Shown one piece after another: positions 24,213 to 31,795 of a DNA stretch of 57,663 nt. The DNA is taken from positions 1 to 57,663 of the forward strand of contig JAZUQQ010000048.1 in the NCBI GenBank assembly GCA_045605765.1, written 5' to 3'. The DNA comes from SIG672 sp045605765. GTDB lineage: Bacteria > Bacillota > Clostridia > Oscillospirales > CAG-272. The position numbers and the translations under genes are program-made. The notes under the pieces were generated by a model. It made no database searches and was not told the DNA's origin. It saw only the letters and a list, made by a program, of their open reading frames with translations. The number at the start of each line of letters is the position of its first letter. Positions within the stretch are counted from its first letter, which is position 1.

Positions 24213-24956
24213 TTACTCCGCGTATTTATCTTTGTATACGCCGAGCGGATAATAGGGAAGCATATTCTCTTCAAGCCAAGCAAGAGACTTTTCGGGAGTC
24301 AAACCCCAGTTGGTAGGACATGTGGAGAGGATCTCGACGAGAGAGAATCCTTTTCCTTCGATCTGGTTCTGGAAAGCCTTCTTTATTGCCTTTTTAGCTG
24401 CCATTACGTTCTTTACGTTGTTTACCGCAACTCTTTCAAGGTATGTAGCGCCGTCAACCTGCGAGAGCATCTCGCAGACCTTTACGGGATATCCGACCGT
24501 GTTTACGTCACGTCCGTAGGGAGAGGTCTGAGTCACCTGACCGGGAAGTGTGGTCGGAGCCATCTGACCTCCGGTCATTCCGTAAATTGCATTATTTATG
24601 AAGATTACCGTGATATTTTCGCCTCTTGCGGCAGAGTGTACAGTTTCTGCAGTACCGATAGCTGCAAGGTCGCCGTCACCCTGATAGGTGAAAACGATGC
24701 TCTCGGGGCAGGCGCGTTTCACTCCGGTAGCGACTGCGGGAGCGCGTCCGTGAGCCGCCTGAACCGCGTCGCAGTTGAAATAATTATAAGAGAAGACCGA
24801 GCATCCGACCGATGCGACAGCTACCGCTTTACCTCTTACGCCAAGCTCGTCGAGAGCCTCGGCAACGAGACGGTGAACGATACCGTGGGTGCATCCGGGG
24901 CAGTAGTGAAAAACTGCGTCAGTGAGAGCCTCGGGCTTTTTGAATACGACAGCCAT
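24213..24956 (-). CDS. 2-oxoacid:ferredoxin oxidoreductase, beta subunit (TPP-binding)
   Basis: The product is 247 aa from the ATG at 24956, which overlaps the alpha-subunit stop (TAATG). It binds thiamine diphosphate: CPGCTHGIVHRLVAEAL at the start, YQGDGDLAAIGTAE, and INNAIYGMTGGQMAPTT. It oxidatively decarboxylates a 2-oxoacid to the acyl-CoA and passes electrons to the cluster protein. Confidence 0.92.
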   Translation of the reverse strand: MAVVFKKPEALTDAVFHYCPGCTHGIVHRLVAEALDELGVRGKAVAVASVGCSVFSYNYFNCDAVQAAHGRAPAVATGVKRACPESIVFTYQGDGDLAAIGTAETVHSAARGENITVIFINNAIYGMTGGQMAPTTLPGQVTQTSPYGRDVNTVGYPVKVCEMLSQVDGATYLERVAVNNVKNVMAAKKAIKKAFQNQIEGKGFSLVEILSTCPTNWGLTPEKSLAWLEENMLPYYPLGVYKDKYAE

Positions 24957-26014
24957 TAGTTGATACCTCCTGCTTCCTTGATTTTGGCGAGAACGTCGTC
25001 GAGAGTCGGGATCATACCGCCCGAGCGGTTGCAAAGAAGAACAGGCTTCTTGCATCTGGTTGCAAGCTCAACGTCCTCGATAAGCTGACCCATCGACATT
25101 TCGACCGAAATAAAAGCTTTTACCTTATCGGCAGCAGCGTTAAAGACCGCCTTGGGGAAGGGCCAGAGGGTGATAGGACGGATCATTCCGACCTTGATTC
25201 CCATTTTTCTTGCCTCGTCGATAGCATTCTTGCTAACTCTTGCCGCGATACCGAATGCCGCGATGCAGATCTCGGCGTCCTCCATCATATACTCCTCGTA
25301 CATAACCTCATTTTTTTCGATTTCAGCGTACTTTTCGTATCTTCTGATATTGAACTGTTCGAGCTCCTCTGCCTGTAAAAAGAGCGAGTTTACTATGTTT
25401 CTCGGACGCTCGCCCGAGCCGCCGCAAGCGCACCAGGACTTATCATAGCTCTCCACCTCGCCCATTTCGAGCGAAACGGGCTCCATCATCTGTCCCATGG
25501 TTCCGTCTGCGAGGATCATAGTGGTCATACGGTATTTTTCTGCAAGGTTAAATCCCTTGAATACGAAAGATGCCATTTCCTGAACCGAAGATGGAGCAAG
25601 AACGATCATATGGAAATCTCCGTGACCTGCGCCTCTGGTTGCGTGGAAATAGTCGGACTGCGAGGGCTGAATACCGCCGAGTCCGGGGCCGCCTCTCTGC
25701 ACGTTTACGATAAGCGCGGGAAGATCGCAGCCTGCGAGATAGGAGAGACCTTCGCTTTTGAGCGCTATTCCGGGGCTGGACGACGAGGTCATAGCGCGTT
25801 TGCCGGTAGCTGCCGCGCCGATAACCATATTTATAGCCGCGATCTCACTCTCGGCTTGGAGAAAAACTCCTCCGATCTTAGGCATTCTTTTAGCCATATA
25901 TGCGGCAACCTCGGTCTGAGGTGTTATCGGATAACCGAAATAATGACGGCAGCCTGCCATAATAGCGGCTTCCGCAAGGGCTTCATTGCCCTTCATAAGT
26001 ACCTTTTCTGCCAT
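24956..26014 (-). CDS. vorB: 2-oxoacid:ferredoxin oxidoreductase, alpha subunit (VorB-like)
   Basis: The product is 352 aa from the ATG at 26014. Features: GNEALAEAAIMAGCRHYFGY, PITPQTEVAAYMAKRMP, MTSSSSPGIALKSEGLSYLA and RGGPGLGGIQPSQSDY. It resembles subunits called VorB (3-methyl-2-oxobutanoate oxidoreductase). The substrate cannot be fixed from sequence, since 2-oxoglutarate enzymes are related. Neighbouring branched-chain biosynthesis genes favour branched-chain 2-oxoacids, either oxidised to acyl-CoA or formed by reductive carboxylation. Confidence 0.85.
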   Translation of the reverse strand: MAEKVLMKGNEALAEAAIMAGCRHYFGYPITPQTEVAAYMAKRMPKIGGVFLQAESEIAAINMVIGAAATGKRAMTSSSSPGIALKSEGLSYLAGCDLPALIVNVQRGGPGLGGIQPSQSDYFHATRGAGHGDFHMIVLAPSSVQEMASFVFKGFNLAEKYRMTTMILADGTMGQMMEPVSLEMGEVESYDKSWCACGGSGERPRNIVNSLFLQAEELEQFNIRRYEKYAEIEKNEVMYEEYMMEDAEICIAAFGIAARVSKNAIDEARKMGIKVGMIRPITLWPFPKAVFNAAADKVKAFISVEMSMGQLIEDVELATRCKKPVLLCNRSGGMIPTLDDVLAKIKEAGGIN

Positions 26015-26031
26015 TTTACTTAAATCCTTTC

Positions 26032-26238
26032 TTATTTTTCGACCGTTATTACGCAGTCGGGGCACATCGTCGCGCAGAAAGCGCAACCGATACATTTTTC
26101 GCTGTCAACTACAGTCGCGGGGTGATAGCCCTTGGCGTTTATCTTGTCAGAAGCGAGTTTTACGATCTTTTTGGGACAAGCGCCGACACAAAGTCCGCAA
26201 CCCTTGCAAAGATCTTCGTTAAAAGTGACTTTTGCCAT
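26032..26238 (-). CDS. 2-oxoacid:ferredoxin oxidoreductase, delta subunit (2[4Fe-4S] ferredoxin)
   Basis: This 68-aa protein has two cluster motifs, CKGCGLCVGACP and CIGCAFCATMCP. It carries electrons from the TPP centre. It is the first gene of the four-subunit operon, 17 bp before the alpha subunit, with GGAAGG before the ATG. Confidence 0.93.
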   Translation of the reverse strand: MAKVTFNEDLCKGCGLCVGACPKKIVKLASDKINAKGYHPATVVDSEKCIGCAFCATMCPDCVITVEK

Positions 26239-26304
26239 TTTTCTTCCTTCCTTTCTTTTATAGGAAAATTGATATCTTATATTTTACAACATATAGTTAC
26301 AATA

Positions 26305-26316
26305 TTGTATATACAA
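26305..26316. promoter_or_regulatory. Perfect 12-bp palindrome upstream of the oxidoreductase operon
   Basis: TTGTATATACAA sits in the 82-bp gap between the ATPase gene and the ferredoxin gene, in AT-rich DNA that could contain a minus-strand promoter. It is a plausible operator; no regulator is identified. Confidence 0.35.
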
Positions 26317-26320
26317 AATG

Positions 26321-26980
26321 TTAAATTTTCGCCTTTACATAAATTTCTATTGGAAAGGCACTTGGAGCTTCATCCTTCACCTCGCCGTATAGACCCTTCA
26401 GAACGGTGGTCATAACTATGGGAAGACCGCTGAGGCGCGAGACCTCGTTTGCGTATTCAAGAGAGGCGAAAATATCGGCTTTAGTGGTATCTGCACCAAG
26501 ATTTGAGTTGTTTACGATGCCTGTAAACGGCATTTTGCAGGCAATCTCGATCTCGCGCATAACCTCGAGGGTGCTATGGGCGTCCTTTGTGAGCGGACGG
26601 TAGCAGTTTATGACCGCAAGCATCTCAAAATCGTTCTCTTCGAGGATCGCAGGAGCGTATCTTCCCATAGCGAGCGCTCCTCTGTCATCTCCGCCGACGT
26701 CGATAATGGCGCAGACGCTCTTGTCGTCGGTTACCTTGTATGCCTCGGCAGGCAGAGCAGGGACGTCAACATTCGTGTTCGCGTATGGCGAGCTTATAAG
26801 CTCAATTCCGTTTTCGGCAAGAATCTCGGACGAGTCCTTCGTGCGGTAGTACGGATTTACGATGTCGAGATCGGCAATTGTCACCTTTTTGCCCTCTTTC
26901 GCCCGCGAAATCGCGTAGTTTACCGCAATATTCGTCTTTCCGCTTCCATAATGACCCGCAAATATAGTAATTCTTTTCAT
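26321..26980 (-). CDS. P-loop ATPase of unknown role, linked to the oxidoreductase operon
   Basis: The product is 219 aa from the ATG at 26980. The P-loop GHYGSGKTNIAVNYA begins at residue 8, then ADLDIVNPYYRTK, and DVGGDDRGALAMGRY in the Walker B area. It resembles SIMIBI-type (MinD/CobQ-like) ATPases but is not a known Mrp. It lies 82 bp upstream of the four-subunit operon on the same strand, so a role in assembling or activating that iron-sulfur enzyme is possible but unproven. The only Shine-Dalgarno (AGGAAGG) is separated from the ATG by a family C hairpin. Confidence 0.75.
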   Translation of the reverse strand: MKRITIFAGHYGSGKTNIAVNYAISRAKEGKKVTIADLDIVNPYYRTKDSSEILAENGIELISSPYANTNVDVPALPAEAYKVTDDKSVCAIIDVGGDDRGALAMGRYAPAILEENDFEMLAVINCYRPLTKDAHSTLEVMREIEIACKMPFTGIVNNSNLGADTTKADIFASLEYANEVSRLSGLPIVMTTVLKGLYGEVKDEAPSAFPIEIYVKAKI

Positions 26981-26987
26981 GTTGTTC

Positions 26988-27106
26988 GGAAACCCTTTTG
27001 AGAAAATGGTTTCCATACCTTCCTAAAACATTACCTGAAAACCCTTTTTGAAAAAAGGGTTTTCAGACTTTCCCAAAAACTTTACTAAAAAATATAACAG
27101 TTTAAT
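26988..27106 (-). repeat. Family C element, two units, with the hairpin between SD and start codon
   Basis: Distal unit on the minus strand: TTAGTAAAGTTTTTGGGAAA plus hairpin CTGAAAACCC/GGGTTTTCAG (27035-27066). Proximal unit: TTTTAGGAAGGTAT, hairpin GGAAACC/GGTTTCC (26988-27014), then GAACAAC and the ATG at 26980. Without the hairpin, AGGAAGG stands 10 nt from the ATG; with it the gap is 37 nt. Confidence 0.85.
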
Positions 27107-27135
27107 TAAAGTTTTTGAAGTTTTTAAGTGGATTT

Positions 27136-27156
27136 CCAAAGGGCAACGCCCTTTGG
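27136..27156. other. Hairpin at the 3' end of the TIM-barrel/AMP-ligase gene
   Basis: CCAAAGGGC/GCCCTTTGG with loop AAC directly abuts the stop codon at 27157. There is no clear T tract, so termination there is uncertain. Confidence 0.5.
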
Positions 27157-29682
27157 TTAAATCCCCAGTCTCTTTACCGCGTCCTCGCGCATCTTGTATT
27201 TAAGTATCTTTCCTGCCGCGTTCATCGGGAATTCGGACACGAACTCGATGTACCTCGGCACCTTGTGACGCGCAAGATGCTCGGTGATATAGACTTTAAG
27301 CTCCTCGACGGTGAGGCTCTCGCCCTCTTTCAGAATGACCTGAGCCATGATCTCCTCGCCGTAACGCTTATCGGGAACTCCGATGACCTGAACGTCCTTT
27401 ACAGACTCGTGTGTGAGGATAAATTCCTCGATCTCACGGGGATAAATGTTCTCTCCTCCGCGGATTATCATATCTTTAAGACGTCCTGTGATGCGGTAGT
27501 TTCCGTCAGAGTCGCGGCAGGCAAGGTCGCCCGTGTGGAGCCAACCGTCGGCATCGATCGCCGCCGCGGTCGCCTTGGGCATCTTATAGTAACCCTTCAT
27601 TATATTATATCCGCGAGCTACGAACTCGCCGTTTACGCCGTCGGGGCAATCCTCTCCCGTCTCGGGGTCGATTATCTTACATTCTACGTTCGGGAATGCC
27701 GAGCCGACCGTTTCGGTACGCGCTTCAAGGCTGTCGTCAACTCGACCCATTGTGCACCCGGGAGAAGCCTCGGTCTGTCCGTAAACGCTGACTATCTCGC
27801 GCATATTCATCTCTGCCGCCGCGCGCCTCATAAGATCTGCTGGGCAGTTCGCGCCAGCCATGATTCCGGTTCTCATGTACGAGAAATCGGTCTTTGCAAA
27901 GTCATCGTGGTTGAACATCGCGATAAACATTGTCGGAACGCCGTTGAAGCAGGTTATCTTCTCCTGATTTATGCAGGCAAGCGACGATTTCGGTGAGAAA
28001 TAGGGCATCGGACAGAGTGTTCCGCCGTGCGTCATCATCGAGGTCATAGAAAGCACCATTCCGAAGCAGTGGAACATTGGCACCTGTATCATCATACGGT
28101 CACAGGTCGAGAGATCCATACTGTCACCGATAAGCTTTCCGTTATTTACGATATTGTAATGCGTGAGCATAACGCCCTTCGGAAATCCCGTAGTTCCCGA
28201 GGTGTACTGCATATTTGCAACGTCGTGAACGTCAACTGCCGCCGCGCGTCTGCCTACCTCCTCGGCAGGGATCTTCGAAGCGAGTTCAAGTGAGGCTTCC
28301 CAAGTGAGCGAGCCCTTCATCTTAAATCCTACAGTGATAATATTGCGAAGGAAGGGAAGTCTGCTGCTGTGGAGCGGACTTCCGGGCGTGGTGTCCGCAA
28401 GCTCTGGGCAGAGCTCCTCCATAATTTCCTTGTAATCGGAATCACGCCAACCGCGGGTCAGAACAAGCGTGTGTGTGTCTGACTGGCGGAAGAGGTATTC
28501 CGCCTCGTGTATCTTGTTTGCAGTATTGACAGTAACGAGCACAGCACCTATCTTAACGCTTGCCCAGAAGGTAATAAACCACTGAGGAACGTTCGTTGCC
28601 CAGACTGCGACCTTATCTCCCTTCTTTACGCCGAGCGCAATAAGTGTGCGCGCGAAGGTATCGACGTCATTTCTGAACTGCGCGTAGGTACGGGTATAAT
28701 CGAGAGTTGTATATTTGAACGCGTACTGATCGGGGAAGAGCTCTACCATCTTGTCGAGCACTTGAGAGAAGGTGAGATCGACAAGCGAATTCTTCTTCCA
28801 TACGAACTGACCTGTTTTCGATCTGTTATAATAGAGCTTCTGCTCGGAAGATGCGCGCGCGGTGTATCTGCTCATATAATTTATATAATGAGGAAGCACG
28901 ATGTGCGGACTGTCGATAAAGTTCAGATGCGTCGGCGGACACTCAAAGGAGATAAAGCGGTCGTAATCGAGCGAGGAGAGCGCGAGCATAAACTCGTCTA
29001 TCGGCATATCTCCCTCTCCAAGCAGGCAGAAACGGAGCTTACCTCTTTCGTTTTTCGAGTCTTTGAGGTGAACGTGTTTTATATACGCGCCAAGATTTTT
29101 TACCGTAGCTTCGGCATCTTCTCCGTAAATGCGGTAAGGATAGGTCACGTCCCAGAGTGCGGCAAGACTGTCACTTGTGTAGGTGTTGAGAAGCTTTGCA
29201 AGGCGCGCGGTATCCGCGTAAACTCCCGACGTTTCGATAAGCAGGGCGACCTTTGCGTTCTCTGCCGCGGGAAGTATTTTTTCAATAAGCGCCTTAACCG
29301 TTTCGTCGGTTTCGTCCGAGCCGATAGTATCGACTGCCGCGCGGATACGGACATAAGGAGAGCGCACTCTCGAAGCAAAGGAGATGCACGTTGAGATCTC
29401 CTCAAAAGCCGCGTCCGCGTTCTTTTCGTCTGCGATATCGCTTATCGAGTCAACGCACGAGATCGACAGCTTTGCCGACGCTATTTTTCTCGCACTCGAC
29501 GAGATGTATTCGTCCGAAAAGGGGGCTCCCGATGCGCTGAGCGCGTCGTCGGAAATGTTATGAAGCTCGATGCCGTCGTATCCGAGATCCTTTGCCGCTG
29601 CAAAAAGTGTGGCAAAATCCGAGCTTACCTCCTGATTTGAATTTATCCAACCGTTTGTAGAAAAAGAAATTTTTATAGGCAT
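27157..29682 (-). CDS. Fusion of a TIM-barrel sugar-phosphate isomerase/epimerase-like domain with an AMP-dependent acyl-CoA ligase
   Basis: The product is 841 aa. Residues 1-275 look like an AP-endonuclease-2-type TIM barrel (sugar phosphate isomerase/epimerase fold), with plausible metal ligands in IELHN, LLIETSG, LWDVTYPY, HVHLKDSK and FISFECPP. Residues about 295-841 form a complete ANL-family ligase: YTSGTTGFPKGVMLTH, YGQTEAS, GDL, GRLKDMIIRGGENIYPREIE and the catalytic Lys region PMNAAGKILK. The ligase part resembles fatty-acid/short-chain acyl-CoA ligases. AGAGGT stands 8 nt before the ATG. The frame is open throughout, so it is one protein. Substrate unknown. Confidence 0.88.
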   Translation of the reverse strand: MPIKISFSTNGWINSNQEVSSDFATLFAAAKDLGYDGIELHNISDDALSASGAPFSDEYISSSARKIASAKLSISCVDSISDIADEKNADAAFEEISTCISFASRVRSPYVRIRAAVDTIGSDETDETVKALIEKILPAAENAKVALLIETSGVYADTARLAKLLNTYTSDSLAALWDVTYPYRIYGEDAEATVKNLGAYIKHVHLKDSKNERGKLRFCLLGEGDMPIDEFMLALSSLDYDRFISFECPPTHLNFIDSPHIVLPHYINYMSRYTARASSEQKLYYNRSKTGQFVWKKNSLVDLTFSQVLDKMVELFPDQYAFKYTTLDYTRTYAQFRNDVDTFARTLIALGVKKGDKVAVWATNVPQWFITFWASVKIGAVLVTVNTANKIHEAEYLFRQSDTHTLVLTRGWRDSDYKEIMEELCPELADTTPGSPLHSSRLPFLRNIITVGFKMKGSLTWEASLELASKIPAEEVGRRAAAVDVHDVANMQYTSGTTGFPKGVMLTHYNIVNNGKLIGDSMDLSTCDRMMIQVPMFHCFGMVLSMTSMMTHGGTLCPMPYFSPKSSLACINQEKITCFNGVPTMFIAMFNHDDFAKTDFSYMRTGIMAGANCPADLMRRAAAEMNMREIVSVYGQTEASPGCTMGRVDDSLEARTETVGSAFPNVECKIIDPETGEDCPDGVNGEFVARGYNIMKGYYKMPKATAAAIDADGWLHTGDLACRDSDGNYRITGRLKDMIIRGGENIYPREIEEFILTHESVKDVQVIGVPDKRYGEEIMAQVILKEGESLTVEELKVYITEHLARHKVPRYIEFVSEFPMNAAGKILKYKMREDAVKRLGI

Positions 29683-29744
29683 AATTTTAACCTCTTAATA
29701 AAATATGAAAAGTGATACAACTCCACCCAAACAATTAAAATCAT

Positions 29745-29775
29745 ATTAGTAAAGTTTTTAAAAAGTTTTCCTAAA
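29745..29775 (+). repeat. Truncated family C element
   Basis: ATTAGTAAAGTTTTTAAAAAGTTTTCC resembles the lead-in and 3' arm with the 5' arm missing. It faces plus, between two minus-strand genes, with no start codon downstream. Confidence 0.5.
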
Positions 29776-29778
29776 ACA

Positions 29779-31170
29779 TCAGCAGTTTTCGTCGTAAACT
29801 ATCTTGTTGAGAGCACTTACGTAAGCGCGCAGAGCCGCACCGACGATGTCGGTCGAAACGCCTTTGCCCGAATAGAGCTTTCCGTTCGCTCTGAGTCTGA
29901 CGATCGCCTCACCGACAGCCTCTCTGCCTTCGGTGACAGACTGGATCTGGAAGTCGTCAAGCTCGAAATGATGTCCGATTATCTGCTCGACCGCAAGGAA
30001 GGAAGCGTCAACGGGACCGTTGCCCTCGCTGATACCTGTGATCTGTACGTTGTCCTTTTCAAGAACCACACGAGCGGTCGATCCGATAAGATTTCCGCTT
30101 GTGATAACGTAATTTACCATTCTGTAAACAGGGGGAACTTGGAGTGCCACCGATGCAACGATAGCGTCAAGATCGCGTGAGGTCACGAGCTTCTTTGCAG
30201 CAATTCTCGAAAAAGCTTCATATACCTTGACCGTATCGTCGTCCGAAAGCTCGTATCCCAAATCCTCGACCGCGCCGCGGAGAGTGGTGAGATCGGTGTC
30301 CGCTCCGAGCGATGCGCCCTGTGCGGAAGTTCCGACGCGGTTGTCAAACGCGCTACCTGGTTTTTTAATGGTTATCATAGACTCGATCTGCGAGCAGAGC
30401 TTGCCGAGATTCATAGTATTTGCCGAAATTTCGATGCCGTACGCCTCTCCCTTAATGCTTGCCGCGTCGACAAAAGCCTTGACGGAGGGAAGGTCATCAC
30501 CAATAACTGCGCATCTTACCTCGGTGACGCCTGCCGAAATTGCCTCGAATAGAGATGCATTCGCATACTTTAATTTATCCGAGCACATAACCGATACCGA
30601 AACTCCCGAAAGTGCGGGGATATCCTCAAAGAGCTTTTTCATAAAAGCACCGAATTCCGAGGGAAGCATATCTCCTGCCGTGTCGCAGACGGTGACAGTC
30701 TTTGCTCCTGCCGAGATAGCTGCGTTTATTGCCGCACAGACAAACTCGTATTCGCCGCGGCTTGCATCGAGCGCCTCAAACTCAACGTCAGAGCAGAGAT
30801 CCGCGGCGCATTTTACCGAGTCGCTTATGAGATTTATCATATCCGCGGGCTTTTTGCCGCAGGTATATTCCATCTGTACGGGAGATACGGGAAGCGAAAC
30901 GGTGAGTCTTGCGTTCTTTGCGCCCGAGATCGCCGACGCGGCGTTCTCGATCTCTGCTTTGTCGAAGCCTACGGTGCAGGCAAAGACGGTGTTGGTAAAT
31001 ATCGAGGAAAGCGTGCGCATCGCAAGCAGATCGATCTTTTCGTCGTTTATTTTTCCGAAGTTTACAATGTCGACGCTCATTTCGTTGAGCAGCTTTGCGA
31101 TTTCAAGCTTTTCTCGGAAGCTGAGTCCTTCTCGTGTAAGAGTTACATCTGAAATCATGATTTTTTTCAT
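29779..31170 (-). CDS. LeuA-like protein (isopropylmalate synthase family) with altered active site
   Basis: The product is 463 aa from the ATG at 31170. The layout is HMGL-like TIM barrel (residues 1-260), linker, and LeuA dimer/regulatory domain at the C-terminus (from about 345, e.g. GNGPVDASFLAVEQIIG and GKGVSTDIVGAALRAYVSAL). Canonical LeuA has LRDGEQ near the start and HCHND as metal ligands; here these are SDVTLTREGLS and SVMCSDKLKYANAS, and the NGIGERAGN region reads VIGDDLPS. Normal condensing activity is therefore doubtful. A leucine-type T-box in the leader ties it to leucine supply. It may be a regulator, or an enzyme with a different reaction. Confidence 0.8.
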   Translation of the reverse strand: MKKIMISDVTLTREGLSFREKLEIAKLLNEMSVDIVNFGKINDEKIDLLAMRTLSSIFTNTVFACTVGFDKAEIENAASAISGAKNARLTVSLPVSPVQMEYTCGKKPADMINLISDSVKCAADLCSDVEFEALDASRGEYEFVCAAINAAISAGAKTVTVCDTAGDMLPSEFGAFMKKLFEDIPALSGVSVSVMCSDKLKYANASLFEAISAGVTEVRCAVIGDDLPSVKAFVDAASIKGEAYGIEISANTMNLGKLCSQIESMITIKKPGSAFDNRVGTSAQGASLGADTDLTTLRGAVEDLGYELSDDDTVKVYEAFSRIAAKKLVTSRDLDAIVASVALQVPPVYRMVNYVITSGNLIGSTARVVLEKDNVQITGISEGNGPVDASFLAVEQIIGHHFELDDFQIQSVTEGREAVGEAIVRLRANGKLYSGKGVSTDIVGAALRAYVSALNKIVYDENC

Positions 31171-31225
31171 TTGTGTAAGGTCCTTTCGTCTTTTATCTGA
31201 TTTTTCGACAGATTTTAGAGTTGCC

Positions 31226-31515
31226 GGAAAACAAAAAGTCCCCCGGAAATTCCGAGGGACGATAAACTTCAAAAAGGTTTACCGCGGTACCACCCATCTT
31301 ATCGAAAACTTACGTTTTTCGATCACTTTTCAGGCTCTGTCAAGCCTTCCGCCATGATAACGGGGCGCTCCGTAGTCGCTTATTTTTTGACCTTGAGGAC
31401 AAACCTTCGGCGGCTCTGCTCCGGAATGAGTTTGTACGTTTTGCTCTATCGGCTCGCAGCAACCGCCGACTCTCTGAAAGAAGCTTTTTTCGTACTGTTT
31501 TCCTTCATCGCATTT
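31226..31515 (-). promoter_or_regulatory. T-box leader, leucine specifier
   Basis: On the minus strand the leader begins with GATGAAGGAAAACAGTA (stem I with AGUA). CTC lies in the expected specifier loop at 31430-31428, and the T-box proper GGGTGGTACCGCGG at 31295-31282 pairs with an uncharged tRNA end. It ends in the terminator GTCCCTCGG/CCGGGGGAC (31260-31238) followed by TTTTT. CUC is a leucine codon. Low charged tRNA-Leu should allow read-through into the LeuA-like gene. The specifier assignment is read by eye. Confidence 0.88.
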
Positions 31516-31538
31516 AAAAATTTAACTAAACACCAATT

Positions 31539-31567
31539 ATAATAACTCTTTTTATCTCAAATGTCAA
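31539..31567 (-). promoter_or_regulatory. Promoter of the T-box/LeuA-like transcript
   Basis: On the minus strand TTGACA (31567-31562) and TATTAT (31544-31539) are 17 bp apart, just upstream of the T-box leader. Confidence 0.7.
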
Positions 31568-31639
31568 GGGGTTTTTAAAAAATATATTTGATTGAACAGA
31601 AAAATTTTTAAGTTAGCTTTTATAACTTTTATAAAATTC

Positions 31640-31668
31640 TTGACAAATCAACAATTTCGCGCTATAAT
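31640..31668 (+). promoter_or_regulatory. Promoter of the acyl-CoA ligase gene
   Basis: TTGACA (31640-31645) and TATAAT (31663-31668) with a 17-bp spacer. It diverges from the T-box promoter, about 70 bp away. Confidence 0.8.
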
Positions 31669-31696
31669 ATCCTCGTCTTTTGTAAATATACGTTTT

Positions 31697-31767
31697 AAGT
31701 AAAGTTTTTGAAAATCCAAAAAGCATTTTGCAAAATGTTTTTTGCGGGGGTTTGAGGGCAGAACCCC
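31697..31767 (+). repeat. Family C-related element in the acyl-CoA ligase leader
   Basis: AAGTAAAGTTTTTGAAAATCC is followed by hairpin AAAAAGCATTTT/AAAATGTTTTTT (31718-31743) and a second GGGGTT/AACCCC hairpin (31747-31767). A normal AGAAAGGA stands close to the ATG at 31796. Confidence 0.65.
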
Positions 31768-31795
31768 AAAAGATCTCCTAAAGAAAGGAAAATTT

